Under the pieces are notes generated by a model that searched no databases, was not told where the DNA came from, and saw only the letters and a program-made list of their open reading frames with translations. Made by a program: the position numbers and the translations under genes. From Cryobacterium sp. N22 (GTDB taxonomy: Bacteria > Actinomycetota > Actinomycetes > Actinomycetales > Microbacteriaceae), in contig NZ_PJJP01000039.1 of NCBI RefSeq assembly GCF_002929555.1, positions 718,935-782,934 of the forward strand: a stretch of 64,000 nucleotides of DNA. The letters are read 5' to 3'. This document shows, piece after piece, positions 31,878 to 40,578 of this stretch; position 1 is the stretch's first letter, and each line of letters begins with the position of its first letter.

Positions 31878-32783
31878 ATGAGCAGGCTCGTCGAGGGATT
31901 CGTGAACAGTTGGCGTTCGCACCTGCTCGCCACGCTGTCCGGCAACGACGAGGGCCGGCCGGCCTGGGTAGGCACCATGGAGCTGGGTGACGACGCCGGC
32001 TTCTTCGGGCCGGGTTCGGCGGCCTGGGCGGTGCACGGCGGGCTGGCCACCATGGTCGCGGGCATCCGGGCGCTGCTCATGCAGACCCTGCACCCGGGCG
32101 CCATGGCCGGGGTGCACGACTGGTCCCGGTACCGGGAGGATCCGCTCGGGCGGCTCGGCGGCACCATCCAGTGGCTGCTCACCGTGACCTTCGCCGCCAC
32201 CGAGCAGGCCGAGCGCGAGTCGAGCCGGGTGGGCCGGTTCCACGACAGGGTGGTGGGCAGCTACGTCGACGCGCAGGGGGTCGAGCGGCCGTACTCCGCC
32301 GGTGACCCCGAGCTGCTCTCCTGGGTGCACGTGGTGTTCACGGATGCCTTCCTGGCCAGCCACACACTCTGGGGCGGCCCGATCCCCGGCGGCGCCGACC
32401 GGTACGTGCGGGAGTGGGCCACGGCCGGCGAACTCGTGGGAGTGCAGGACCCGCCCCGGTCCGACGCCGAGCTCACCGCGCAACTGAAGGCGTTCTCCGA
32501 CGCCGGAGTGCTGATGGGCGGCGACCGGGTGGCCGAGGCCGTGCGGTTCATCCGCCACCCGCCTCTTCGGCGCGGCATGCTGCCGTTCTACCGCATCATG
32601 TTCGCCGGCGCCGTGGCGTCGATCCCGGTCGAATACCGGCGAATGCTGGGCCTTCGCCGGAGCCCCCTGCCCGTGATCTGGGCCACCGGCGCGGTGCTCG
32701 GCCTGGTGCGACTGCTGCTCGGCGGATCCTCCACGTCGGAGCAAGCCGCCCGGGCGCGGATAGCCCGCCTGGCCGTACCCTAA
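31878..32783 (+). CDS. MpaB-like oxygenase (DUF2236, latex-clearing/rubber oxygenase fold)
   Basis: A 301-residue protein of the DUF2236 family, which includes the fungal MpaB oxygenase and the haem-dependent latex-clearing protein Lcp. Conserved stretches are LLMQTLHPGAMAGVHDWSRY, with the histidines and arginine of the family core, then VHVVFTDAFLASHTLWGG and FIRHPPLRRGMLPFYR. A hydrophobic stretch lies near the C-terminus (LPVIWATGAVLGLVRLLLGG). The natural substrate of most actinobacterial members is unknown. Convergent with the membrane protein gene; the stop codons overlap. Confidence 0.87.
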   Translation: MSRLVEGFVNSWRSHLLATLSGNDEGRPAWVGTMELGDDAGFFGPGSAAWAVHGGLATMVAGIRALLMQTLHPGAMAGVHDWSRYREDPLGRLGGTIQWLLTVTFAATEQAERESSRVGRFHDRVVGSYVDAQGVERPYSAGDPELLSWVHVVFTDAFLASHTLWGGPIPGGADRYVREWATAGELVGVQDPPRSDAELTAQLKAFSDAGVLMGGDRVAEAVRFIRHPPLRRGMLPFYRIMFAGAVASIPVEYRRMLGLRRSPLPVIWATGAVLGLVRLLLGGSSTSEQAARARIARLAVP

Positions 32784-33799
32784 CCGCGCACGCGGCGGGA
32801 TTCCCGGAGCAGGGTGAGGGTGATGCCTACGGCAGTGGCGGCGAACAGGGCCGCCGCGACGGCCAGGACCGGGGCGCTCGGCGCCACGATGGACTGGCCG
32901 GCGAGGGCCTGCCCGGTCACCAGCGCCAGCACACCCAGGTAGAGACCCACGAGCGCGCGCAGGATGCCGCGGCGGGCGAGCGGACGGGCGACGGCGGGCA
33001 TCCATCGGGCGAGCACTTCGAGCAGCAGGGCCGCCAGCGGCAGTACCTGTAGGGCATGCATCCCCACGAAGTGCGGGATCCGCAGGTCGCCGGCCACGGT
33101 GCTCCAGCCCAGCAGCGGCAGGCCGGGGCCGCCGTCGGGGACACCCACGGTGTGGGCGCCCACGATGCCCTGGTAGTCATCGAGTTGGGCAGCGGTGGGT
33201 CCGGTCATCAGGAACGCCAGGCCCATGCCCAGCAGGGCGATGAGCAGGCCGGATCGGATCGCGAGGGCCCGGCCCGGGTCGCCGAGGTCGGCGCGGAGCA
33301 GCAGGATGGCGATGGGAACGGCGGCGACCCAGACCGTGACGATCGATGCCGCCATGACCGACCAGAGGGCGGCGTGGAAGCCCGTCGTCACGTTGAAGTG
33401 GCTGGTGAGGCCGGCCGCGGCCGCTCCCACGATGACCACCATCTCCACGACGAGACACACCGCCGCCACCGTGCCGGCCCACCAGGCCAGCCGATACGAG
33501 GCCAGCCGGCGGCGGCCCGCGAGAGCGCCGGGCAACAGCCCGATCAGCCAGGACAGGGTCACCGCGTAGATGCCCACCGAGATGGCGAACTTGAGCGGCT
33601 TGGCCCAGAGCGGCGCCCCGGTGACCGTGCGGGGATCGACGAGAAGGCCCACCAGCGCCCCGGCGGCGACGACGGCCATGACGAGGGCGAGCCATAGCAG
33701 CGGCCGGTGCCAGCGGATGGCGGGCGGTGCGCCGAGCGCGGGGCCGTTGAGCAGGGTGCTGCGAAAGGTGGTTCCGGTTCCGGTGCGAGTGCTGGCCAT
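32780..33799 (-). CDS. Integral membrane protein with conserved-looking histidines
   Basis: A 339-residue polytopic protein with about eight hydrophobic helices, for example LLWLALVMAVVAAGALVGLL, PLKFAISVGIYAVTLSWLIG and LVVEMVVIVGAAAAG. Histidines sit at helix ends in LTSHFNVTTGFHAALWS and RIPHFVGMHALQVLPL, which could hold haem or metal; this is inference. Family not named with confidence. An AAGGAG ribosome binding site precedes the ATG. It begins 30 bases after a MerR regulator gene on the same strand, so it is probably that regulator's target and operon partner. Confidence 0.8.
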   Translation of the reverse strand: MASTRTGTGTTFRSTLLNGPALGAPPAIRWHRPLLWLALVMAVVAAGALVGLLVDPRTVTGAPLWAKPLKFAISVGIYAVTLSWLIGLLPGALAGRRRLASYRLAWWAGTVAAVCLVVEMVVIVGAAAAGLTSHFNVTTGFHAALWSVMAASIVTVWVAAVPIAILLLRADLGDPGRALAIRSGLLIALLGMGLAFLMTGPTAAQLDDYQGIVGAHTVGVPDGGPGLPLLGWSTVAGDLRIPHFVGMHALQVLPLAALLLEVLARWMPAVARPLARRGILRALVGLYLGVLALVTGQALAGQSIVAPSAPVLAVAAALFAATAVGITLTLLRESRRVRG

Positions 33800-33829
33800 G
33801 ATGACGGACTCCTTACGGGATGGGGTGAC

Positions 33830-34453
33830 TTACGGGTTGGGCGGTGCTGGATACCGCCGGGATGAGACGTGCTCCTGCGCCGCTCGGCGGAGGGCGGCGA
33901 AGAGGGCATCGCCGAGTACGGTGCCGACGACCACCATCTCGGTCTTGGATTCGCGGTCGGAGCGGGCGTCGACCTCGTCGAGGTCGGCCTCTGCCACGGC
34001 GAGCGCCGCAGCCGCGTAGCCGGGCACCCAACCGCTGAGGTCGGGCTGGCCGAGCTCGGCGAAGGTCTGCAGCACCCGGGCCGCGGCCAGACGGCCGGGG
34101 TTGTCCGGCGATACGTGCCATCCGCTCAGCACCGTATCGACCTGCGCCACGGCCTCGGGCGACAGGGCCGCGAGGTCGATCTGGGGCGAGACCGTGCGCT
34201 GGGCGATATCGAAGGTGTGGGACAGGCCCAGGTCGGAGTCGATGGCGTCGATCACCTGGTGGGCGGCGGCGATGCTGAGCCCGCCCACCTCGAGCAGACC
34301 CCGGATGACGCGCAGCCGGCGCAGGTGCTCCGGCCCGTACAGCGCTTGGTTCGGGCCCGACCGCTCCCCCGCGGGCAGCAGGCCCTCGCGCAGGTAGTAC
34401 TTGATCGTGGCCACCGGGATCCCGCTGGCCGTGCTCAGTTGCGCCATCCTCAT
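33830..34453 (-). CDS. MerR family transcriptional regulator
   Basis: A 207-residue regulator. The N-terminal winged helix-turn-helix spans about 1-70 (MAQLSTASGIPVATIKYYLREGLLP, then GPEHLRRLRVIRGLLEVGGLSI), a clear MerR domain. The C-terminal effector region is alpha-helical and has no cysteine cluster, so a metal sensor is unlikely. TACACT six bases upstream gives a leaderless transcript. A palindrome directly upstream of that box is the likely autoregulatory site. The membrane protein gene downstream is its probable target. Confidence 0.9.
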   Translation of the reverse strand: MRMAQLSTASGIPVATIKYYLREGLLPAGERSGPNQALYGPEHLRRLRVIRGLLEVGGLSIAAAHQVIDAIDSDLGLSHTFDIAQRTVSPQIDLAALSPEAVAQVDTVLSGWHVSPDNPGRLAAARVLQTFAELGQPDLSGWVPGYAAAALAVAEADLDEVDARSDRESKTEMVVVGTVLGDALFAALRRAAQEHVSSRRYPAPPNP

Positions 34454-34465
34454 ATGGATAGTGTA
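34454..34465 (-). promoter_or_regulatory. Predicted leaderless -10 box of the MerR gene
   Basis: TACACT on the minus strand (34460-34465), six-base spacer, ATG at 34453. Confidence 0.6.
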
Positions 34466-34478
34466 ACTATCGGATAGT
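34466..34478. promoter_or_regulatory. Palindrome next to the MerR -10 box
   Basis: ACTAT (34466-34470), CGG, ATAGT (34474-34478). It abuts the -10 box. GATAGTGT also occurs twice nearby (around 34457-34464 and 34473-34480). MerR proteins bind palindromes in the spacer of their promoters, so this is a good operator candidate. Confidence 0.5.
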
Positions 34479-34540
34479 GTTGCTGTCTATAGTTTCGGCC
34501 TTCAGGTGAGCGCCGCGGCGCCGATTGCAGTTGTGCCGAT

Positions 34541-34552
34541 TACAGTTGCACA
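34541..34552 (+). promoter_or_regulatory. Predicted leaderless -10 box of the SulP gene
   Basis: TACAGT at 34541-34546, six-base spacer, GTG at 34553. Confidence 0.6.
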
Positions 34553-36055
34553 GTGCACCCACGCCCCACCGCCGCGCCGTCCGCAGCCATCCCCACCCCG
34601 CCGACCGTGCGCGCCACCCTTCGGCGGCCGAAGGCGCTCAGCGTCGAGGTGCTCGCCGGAGTCGTCACCACGCTGGCGCTCATCCCCGAGGTGATCTCGT
34701 TCTCGATCATCGCCGGCGTCGACCCCAAGGTAAGCCTGATCGCCTCGGTGGTGCTGGCCGTCTCGATGTCGTTCCTCGGCGGCCGGTCCGCCATGATCAC
34801 CGCCGCCGCCGGCGCCGTCGCCCTCGTGGTGGCGCCGCTCGTGAAGGACCACGGCGTTTCGTACCTGCTGCCCGCGGTGCTGCTGGCCGGGCTTGTGCAG
34901 ATCCTCTTCGGCGTCACGGGCCTCGCCCGGCTGATGCGGTTCATCCCCCGGTCGGTGATGATCGGCTTCGTCAACGCGCTGGGCATCCTGATCTTCATCG
35001 CCCAGGTGCCGCACCTTCTCGACGTGCCGTGGCTGGTCTACCCGTTGTTCGCCCTCACCATCCTCATCGTGCTCGGGCTGCCCCGCTTCACCAGGGTGGT
35101 GCCCGCGCCGCTCGTGGCCATCGTGGTGGTCACCGCGATCGCCATGGCCTGGCACCTGACCGTGCCCACCGTGGGCGACCAGGGCGACGTCTCCGGCGGC
35201 CTGCCCGGCATCACGCCGCTACTCGTGCCGGTGAACCTGGAGACCCTGCAGATCATCTGGCCCACGGCGTTGAGCGTGGCCTTCGTGGGCCTGGTGGAGA
35301 CCCTGCTCACCGCCAAGCTCGTCGACGACATCACCGACACCCGCTCGCCCAAGGGCCGCGAGGCGTGGGCGCTCGGCATCGCGAACATGCTCGCGGGCCT
35401 CTACGGCGGTATCGCCGGCTGCGCGATGATCGGCCAGACCGTCGTGAACGTCAAGCTCGGCCGGGCCCGCACCCGCATCTCCACCTTCGTGGCGGGTGCG
35501 TTCCTGTTGCTGCTGGTCACCGCGCTCAGCGGCCTGATGGAGCAGATCCCGATGGTGGCGCTGGCCGCGGTGATGATGGTCGTGGCCGTCACCACCGTCA
35601 ACTGGCACAGCGTGCGCCCGGCCACCCTGCGGCGGATGCCCGTGCCCGAGACCGTCGTGATGCTCACCACCGTCATCGTGGTCGTGGCCACCCACAACCT
35701 GGCCATCGGCATCGGCGCCGGCGTGGTGCTGGCCATGGTGCTGTTCGCCCGGCGGGTGGCACACGTTGTGCGGGTCGACCGGGTGCTCGCCGACGACGGC
35801 CGGTCGGTGCGTTACGCGGTGAGCGGGCCGCTGTTCTTCGGCAGCAGCAACGACCTCGTCGAGCAGTTCTCCTACGGGGTCGATCCCGCCACGGTCGACG
35901 TCGACCTGTCCCAGGCGCAGATCTGGGATGCCTCCACCGTCGCCGTGCTCGACTCCGTGGAAACCAAGTACCGCCAGCACGGCGCCACGGTCACCTTCCA
36001 CGGCCTCGACGAGCGCAGCCGGGCCATGCACGGGCGGCTGACCGGGCAGTTGTAG
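34553..36055 (+). CDS. SulP family anion transporter with STAS domain
   Basis: A 500-residue SLC26/SulP transporter. The membrane core (about 30-395) carries EVLAGVVTTLALIPEVISFSI and the sequence GLYGGIAGCAMIGQTVVNVK, typical of the family. The C-terminal cytoplasmic STAS domain (about 410-500) has VRYAVSGPLFFGSSNDLVEQF and VDVDLSQAQIWDASTVAVLD. SulP transporters carry sulfate, bicarbonate or other anions; no carbonic anhydrase is fused or adjacent, so the substrate is open. The start is set by a leaderless promoter. Confidence 0.92.
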   Translation: MHPRPTAAPSAAIPTPPTVRATLRRPKALSVEVLAGVVTTLALIPEVISFSIIAGVDPKVSLIASVVLAVSMSFLGGRSAMITAAAGAVALVVAPLVKDHGVSYLLPAVLLAGLVQILFGVTGLARLMRFIPRSVMIGFVNALGILIFIAQVPHLLDVPWLVYPLFALTILIVLGLPRFTRVVPAPLVAIVVVTAIAMAWHLTVPTVGDQGDVSGGLPGITPLLVPVNLETLQIIWPTALSVAFVGLVETLLTAKLVDDITDTRSPKGREAWALGIANMLAGLYGGIAGCAMIGQTVVNVKLGRARTRISTFVAGAFLLLLVTALSGLMEQIPMVALAAVMMVVAVTTVNWHSVRPATLRRMPVPETVVMLTTVIVVVATHNLAIGIGAGVVLAMVLFARRVAHVVRVDRVLADDGRSVRYAVSGPLFFGSSNDLVEQFSYGVDPATVDVDLSQAQIWDASTVAVLDSVETKYRQHGATVTFHGLDERSRAMHGRLTGQL

Positions 36056-36110
36056 TCCGGCCTGCGAGCCGCCACCACGGTCATCCGCCCGCTCGCAGCG
36101 CACCCGAGTG

Positions 36111-36188
36111 CTCGTGGCGCACCCTACGTCTCGTGGCGCAGGTTCAACCCGGCACTAACCTGCGCCGCGAGCACTAACCTGCGCCGCG
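36111..36188. repeat. Intergenic cluster of four related repeat units forming a hairpin
   Basis: CTCGTGGCGCA occurs at about 36112-36122 and 36130-36140. GCACTAACCTGCGCCGCG occurs exactly at 36152-36169 and 36171-36188 and is the inverse complement of the same core. The inner pair (36130-36144 with 36157-36171) can form a 15-base-pair stem with one mismatch and a 12-base loop. It lies between convergent SulP and M18 genes, so a REP-like or terminator role is possible. Confidence 0.65.
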
Positions 36189-36198
36189 GGAGCCCGCC

Positions 36199-37476
36199 CT
36201 AGGCGCCGGCGAAGAACGCGCCGATCGCGGCGGACAACGAGAACGGGTCGTTCACGTGCGCGAGTTCGCGCGCCGAGTGCATCGACAGCAGCGGGATGCC
36301 CACATCCACGGTGCGGATGCCCAGCCGGGTGGCGGTGAGCGGGCCGATCGTGGAGCCGCAGGGCACGGTGTTGTTCGACACGAACTCCTGGTACGGCACA
36401 CCGGCGGCCGCGCTGCAGCGGGCCCAAAGGGCGGCACCGGCCGCATCCGTGGCGTAGCGCTGGTTGCCGTTGATCTTGAGCAGCGGGCCCCGGCCCGCCA
36501 GCGGCAGGTTGGCCGGGTCGTGCCGCTCGGGGTAGTTCGGGTGCACGGAATGGCCGGCGTCGGCCGAGACGCACCAGGAGTCGGCGTAGGCGCGTTTGCG
36601 CTCGGACATGGTGGCTCCGAGGTCGTCGCCGATGCGGCTGAGGATGTCGTCGAGCATCGGCCCGCTCGCCCCGGACCGAGACTGCGAACCCAGCTCCTCG
36701 TGGTCGAACGCGGCGAGCACGTTGATGGTCTCGGTGTTCTCTGCCCCCTGGATGAGCGCCACCAGTCCGGCGTGAACCGAGGAGAGGTTGTCCATCCGGC
36801 CCGCGGCGAACAGCTCGTTGTCCAGGCCGAACCGGGCCGGCGGGTTGGTGTCGGCGGTGAGGATGTCGTAACCGGCGACATCCTCAGCGGCCAGCCCGGC
36901 GAGCGCGGCCAGGTGTCCGACCAGGTCGGCCTGGCGGAGGTCGCCCACCCCGAACACCGGGTTGAGGTGCCGCTGCCGGTCGAGGCTGAGGGCCTCGTTG
37001 GCGGTGCGGTCCAGGTGCACGGCCAGCTGCGGGATGCGCAGGAACGCGCCGGTGCGCACCAGGTGCGCCACCCCGTCGGTGCTGACCAGCCGGCCGGCGA
37101 GTTCGAGTTCACGGTCGAGCCAGGAGTTGGCCAACGGCCCGCCGTACACCTCGACACCGGCCTGCAGCCAGCCGTATGACCCTGTGGTGGGCTTGGGCTT
37201 GAGCTTGAAGCCGGGCGAGTCGGTGTGCGACCCGAGGATTCGGAACGGTGTGGTCGGGGTGGCCCCGGCCGGCTGCACCCAGGCCACGATGGCGCCATCC
37301 CGCACGACGTAGAAGCGACCGGCGCTCGTGCTGGCCGTCCAGTCCTCCGACTCGTCACGGCGCTCGAAGCCGGCCTCGTCGAGCCGCCGGGCGGCCTCAG
37401 CGGCCGCGTGGTACGACGACGGCGACGCGGTGATGAAGCTGGCGAAATCGTCGATGTATGCCGAGAGTGAAGTCAT
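36199..37476 (-). CDS. M18 family aminopeptidase
   Basis: Di-zinc aspartyl-type aminopeptidase of 425 residues that removes acidic N-terminal residues from peptides in the cytoplasm. Metal and catalytic motifs are GSHTDSPGF with H84, then GLDNELFAAGRMDNLSS, AAFDHEELGSQS with the two glutamates, SADAGHSVHPNY and the C-terminal MHSARELAHVND with the last zinc histidine. The length matches bacterial M18 enzymes (about 425-430). The ATG at 37476 is the family start. Convergent with the SulP gene and divergent from GH65. Confidence 0.94.
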   Translation of the reverse strand: MTSLSAYIDDFASFITASPSSYHAAAEAARRLDEAGFERRDESEDWTASTSAGRFYVVRDGAIVAWVQPAGATPTTPFRILGSHTDSPGFKLKPKPTTGSYGWLQAGVEVYGGPLANSWLDRELELAGRLVSTDGVAHLVRTGAFLRIPQLAVHLDRTANEALSLDRQRHLNPVFGVGDLRQADLVGHLAALAGLAAEDVAGYDILTADTNPPARFGLDNELFAAGRMDNLSSVHAGLVALIQGAENTETINVLAAFDHEELGSQSRSGASGPMLDDILSRIGDDLGATMSERKRAYADSWCVSADAGHSVHPNYPERHDPANLPLAGRGPLLKINGNQRYATDAAGAALWARCSAAAGVPYQEFVSNNTVPCGSTIGPLTATRLGIRTVDVGIPLLSMHSARELAHVNDPFSLSAAIGAFFAGA

Positions 37477-37551
37477 GCGTCCATCCAACCACCCGCACCT
37501 CGACAAGCGCGGCCAGCGGTGCGACTCTCGGCACCAGATGAGGAGGCCACC

Positions 37552-40071
37552 GTGACCGAAACCGAGAACGAGAGCCCGGTCGACCCGTGGTTGCTGCGCT
37601 TCGACGGGTTCGACCCGGCGGCGGAGGGCTACCGCGAAGCGTTGTGCACCCTTGCCAACGGCTATTGGGGCACCCGCGGCGCCGCTCCGGAGGCGCGCAC
37701 GGATGCGGTGCACTACCCGGGCACCTACCTGGCCGGGGTCTACAACCCGTTGAGCACCGAGGTGCACGTGGGCGAAGCCGTCGGTGACTCCGTGGCCGTC
37801 GGCGAGCACGTGCGCGACGACGAGCACTTGGTGAACGCCCCCAACTGGCTCTCCCTCTGGTTCCGCACCGCCGGCGGCGTCGGGAGCAGCAGCGTGGGCG
37901 ACTTCGCCGCCCCCGACACCGGCTGGTTCCACCCGGAGACCGCCGACCTGCTGGACTACAGCCAGGAACTCGACCTGCGCCGGGGCGTGCTCACCCGGCT
38001 GATGCGGTTCCGTGATGCGCGCGGCCGCGTCACGGGGGTGCAGAGCCGGCGGTTCGTGTCCCAGGCGGCGCCGCATGTTGCGGTGCTCGAGACCACCTTC
38101 GTCGCCGAGGACTGGTCGGGGCCGCTCACCGTGCGCTCGGCCATCGACGGCAGGGTGGCCAACCGCAACGTGGCCACCGACAGGCTGCTCGCCCACCTGC
38201 ACCTGATGCCCCGCACCACGCGGGAACTGAGGGGGGATGCGGTGCTGCTGGAGGTGGAGACCAGCCGGTCGGGCATCCACATCGCCATGGCCGCCCGCAC
38301 CCGGGCCTATTCCGGCGGCACCCTGCTCGACCCCGAGAGGAGGTTCCTCACCGACTCCAGCCGCTGGGTCGCCCACGAGTTCGATCTCACCCTCGAGCGG
38401 GGCGTCCCCCTGCGCGTCGAGAAGGTCGTCGTCGTGAGCACCTCCAGGGACCGTGCGATCCTCTCCCCCTCGATGGCGGTGGCCACCTGGCTCGGCCGGC
38501 TCCCGCAGACCGCCGAGCTCCTGGCCGCGCACGAGCGGGAATGGGAGGTTCTCTGGGACGAATTCGCGGTGCACCTGCACAAGGGTTCGCGACAGTCGCT
38601 CGCGCTCAACGTCAATACCTTTCACGTTCTGCAGACCGTCGCCGCGGGGGATGCCGACCTCGACGCCGGCGTGCCCGCCCGGGGGCTGCACGGTGAGGGG
38701 TACCGCGGCCACGTCTTCTGGGACGAGCTGTTCGTCTACCCGGTGCTCACCCTGCGCCGGCCCGACCTCAGCCGGGCGCTGCTGGGCTACCGGTACCGCC
38801 GCTTGGGCGAGGCCAGGGCCGCCGCGCGCGCTGCCGGCCATCAGGGAGCCAGGTTCCCGTGGCAGAGCGGCATCGACGGGCGCGAGGTCACCCCCACCGA
38901 GCTGTTCAACCCGCGCACCAACCGGTGGATGCCCGACCACTCAGGCCTGCAGCACCACGTGGGCCTGGCGATCGCCTACAGCGTCTGGGGCTACTACCAG
39001 GCCACCGGCGACGTGGAATACCTGGTCGAACAGGGCGCCGAGCTACTGCTGGAGATCGCCAGGTTCTTCGCCTCCCTCACGGAGTACGACGAGGCGTCCG
39101 ACAGGTTCGACATCGGCGGCACGATGGGGCCCGACGAGTTCCACGACGGACTGCCCGGCCACCCCGGCGAGGGCGTGCGCTCCAACGCCTACACCAACGT
39201 CATGGTCGCCTGGCTGATGCGCCGCGCCGTCGACACCGTTGCCGTGCTCGAAGGCCGGGCCTGCCGGCCACTGTGGAACCGGCTGCGGCTCGGGCCCGAC
39301 GAGGTGGACACCTGGGAGAGGATCGGCCGGCGGCTGCGTCTGGTCTTCCATGCCGACGGGGTGGTCAGCCAGTTTCACGGCTACGAGGACCTGCCCGAAC
39401 TGGACTGGGCGCATTACCGGGACACCTACGGCACGACGGACCGCTCGCTGGGCCGCCTGGACCTGCTCCTCAACGCCGAGGGCGACAGCAGCAACAACTA
39501 CAGGGTCGCCAAGCAGGCCGACGTGCTGATGTTGCTGTACCTGTTCTCGGCGGAGGAGCTGCGCGACCTGGTCGAGGAGCTGGGCTACTCGCTCTCCCCC
39601 GACCAGATCCGGCGCACCGTCGAGTTCTACCGGACCCGCTCGACGCACGGCTCGACGCTGAGCAACGTGGTGCACTCCTGGGTGGATGCCCGCGCCGACC
39701 GCGAACGTTCCTGGGACTCGCTCTGCCGGGCGCTGACCGGCGACCTCGACAACGGCCAGGGCGGCACCACCAACGAGGGCATCCATCTGGGCGCGATGGC
39801 GGGCTCCGTCGACATGGTCGTGCGCTGCTACACGGGCCTGGAGATCCGCGACGACCTGCTCTGGCTGCACCCCGTGCTGCCGACCCAGCTGGAGAAGATC
39901 ACCTTCAGCATCACCTACCGCGACCAACCGATCCACGTCGAGGTCACACCGAGCAGTCTCAGGCTGCGGCTGCCCAGCGGCGGGGCCACACCCATCCGGG
40001 TGCGCGTCGAGGGGCGCGACGCGCAGCTGCATCCGGGGCAGACCCACGATTTTGTGCTCGGCACACCGTAG
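37552..40071 (+). CDS. Glycoside hydrolase family 65 protein (disaccharide phosphorylase type)
   Basis: An 839-residue GH65 enzyme; characterised members phosphorolyse or hydrolyse maltose, trehalose, kojibiose or nigerose. The N-terminal beta-sandwich spans about 1-280 and the (alpha/alpha)6 barrel about 330-700. The catalytic acid is E529 in GTMGPDEFHDG. Also visible are RGLHGEGYRGHVFWDELFVYP (GYRGHVFWDEL as core) and GSTLSNVVHSWVDA with the phosphate-binding region. The GTG at 37552 has a strong AGGAGG ribosome binding site five bases upstream. No beta-phosphoglucomutase gene is adjacent, so the sugar specificity is undecided. Confidence 0.9.
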   Translation: MTETENESPVDPWLLRFDGFDPAAEGYREALCTLANGYWGTRGAAPEARTDAVHYPGTYLAGVYNPLSTEVHVGEAVGDSVAVGEHVRDDEHLVNAPNWLSLWFRTAGGVGSSSVGDFAAPDTGWFHPETADLLDYSQELDLRRGVLTRLMRFRDARGRVTGVQSRRFVSQAAPHVAVLETTFVAEDWSGPLTVRSAIDGRVANRNVATDRLLAHLHLMPRTTRELRGDAVLLEVETSRSGIHIAMAARTRAYSGGTLLDPERRFLTDSSRWVAHEFDLTLERGVPLRVEKVVVVSTSRDRAILSPSMAVATWLGRLPQTAELLAAHEREWEVLWDEFAVHLHKGSRQSLALNVNTFHVLQTVAAGDADLDAGVPARGLHGEGYRGHVFWDELFVYPVLTLRRPDLSRALLGYRYRRLGEARAAARAAGHQGARFPWQSGIDGREVTPTELFNPRTNRWMPDHSGLQHHVGLAIAYSVWGYYQATGDVEYLVEQGAELLLEIARFFASLTEYDEASDRFDIGGTMGPDEFHDGLPGHPGEGVRSNAYTNVMVAWLMRRAVDTVAVLEGRACRPLWNRLRLGPDEVDTWERIGRRLRLVFHADGVVSQFHGYEDLPELDWAHYRDTYGTTDRSLGRLDLLLNAEGDSSNNYRVAKQADVLMLLYLFSAEELRDLVEELGYSLSPDQIRRTVEFYRTRSTHGSTLSNVVHSWVDARADRERSWDSLCRALTGDLDNGQGGTTNEGIHLGAMAGSVDMVVRCYTGLEIRDDLLWLHPVLPTQLEKITFSITYRDQPIHVEVTPSSLRLRLPSGGATPIRVRVEGRDAQLHPGQTHDFVLGTP

Positions 40072-40110
40072 GGGTTGCAGGTTTCGGCGCTCGGGATTTG
40101 ACTGTTCCCC

Positions 40111-40569
40111 ATGTCGATGATGATGTTCCTCAACCTCCCCGTGACCGACCTCGAGCGGTCGAAGAAGTTCTATGTCGACCTCGGATTCGAGGTCAATCCG
40201 CAGTTCACCGATGACTCCGCGGCCTGCATCGTGCTCGACGACGGACACCTCTACGTGATGCTGCTCACCCATGACAGCTATGCCCGGTTCACCAGCAAGT
40301 CGATCGTCGATTCGACGACAGCCTCCGAAGGTATCTTCTCCATCACTGCCGACGATCGGGCCGGGGTCGACGCGCTGGCAGAGCGGGCCCTCGCGGTCGG
40401 CGGCAGCTTCTCCTACGAGCCCCAGGACATGGGCTTCATGTACAGCCGCAGCTTCCAGGACCCGGACGGGCACCTCTGGGAGACCGTGTACATGGACCTG
40501 ACGGCCGTGCCTGAGCACCTGCCCGAGCTGCCGAACGCGGCCGAGGGGTCTGTCAGTCCGCCCCGCTAG
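40111..40569 (+). CDS. VOC superfamily protein (glyoxalase-like)
   Basis: A 152-residue vicinal-oxygen-chelate protein. The first module is MMMFLNLPVTDLERSKKFYV; the second has ALAVGGSFSYEPQDMGFMYS and ends RSFQDPDGHLWETVYMD. The DPDGHLWE signature is common in the PhnB/lactoylglutathione-lyase-like branch. It is unrelated to the VOC gene at 30270 apart from the fold. The stop codon overlaps the -10 box of the next gene. No specific substrate is supported. Confidence 0.87.
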   Translation: MSMMMFLNLPVTDLERSKKFYVDLGFEVNPQFTDDSAACIVLDDGHLYVMLLTHDSYARFTSKSIVDSTTASEGIFSITADDRAGVDALAERALAVGGSFSYEPQDMGFMYSRSFQDPDGHLWETVYMDLTAVPEHLPELPNAAEGSVSPPR

Positions 40570-40578
40570 CCTGAGGTC
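40567..40578 (+). promoter_or_regulatory. Predicted leaderless -10 box of the PPOX gene, overlapping the VOC stop codon
   Basis: TAGCCT at 40567-40572 begins with the TAG stop of the VOC gene; six-base spacer, ATG at 40579. Confidence 0.55.

Noticed and set aside
31785..33005. Upstream extension of the racemase frame to 776 codons
   Set aside because: It runs antisense through the MpaB-like gene; the conserved N-terminus MRIENIELRRVSLPL and the uORF overlap define the start at 31784.
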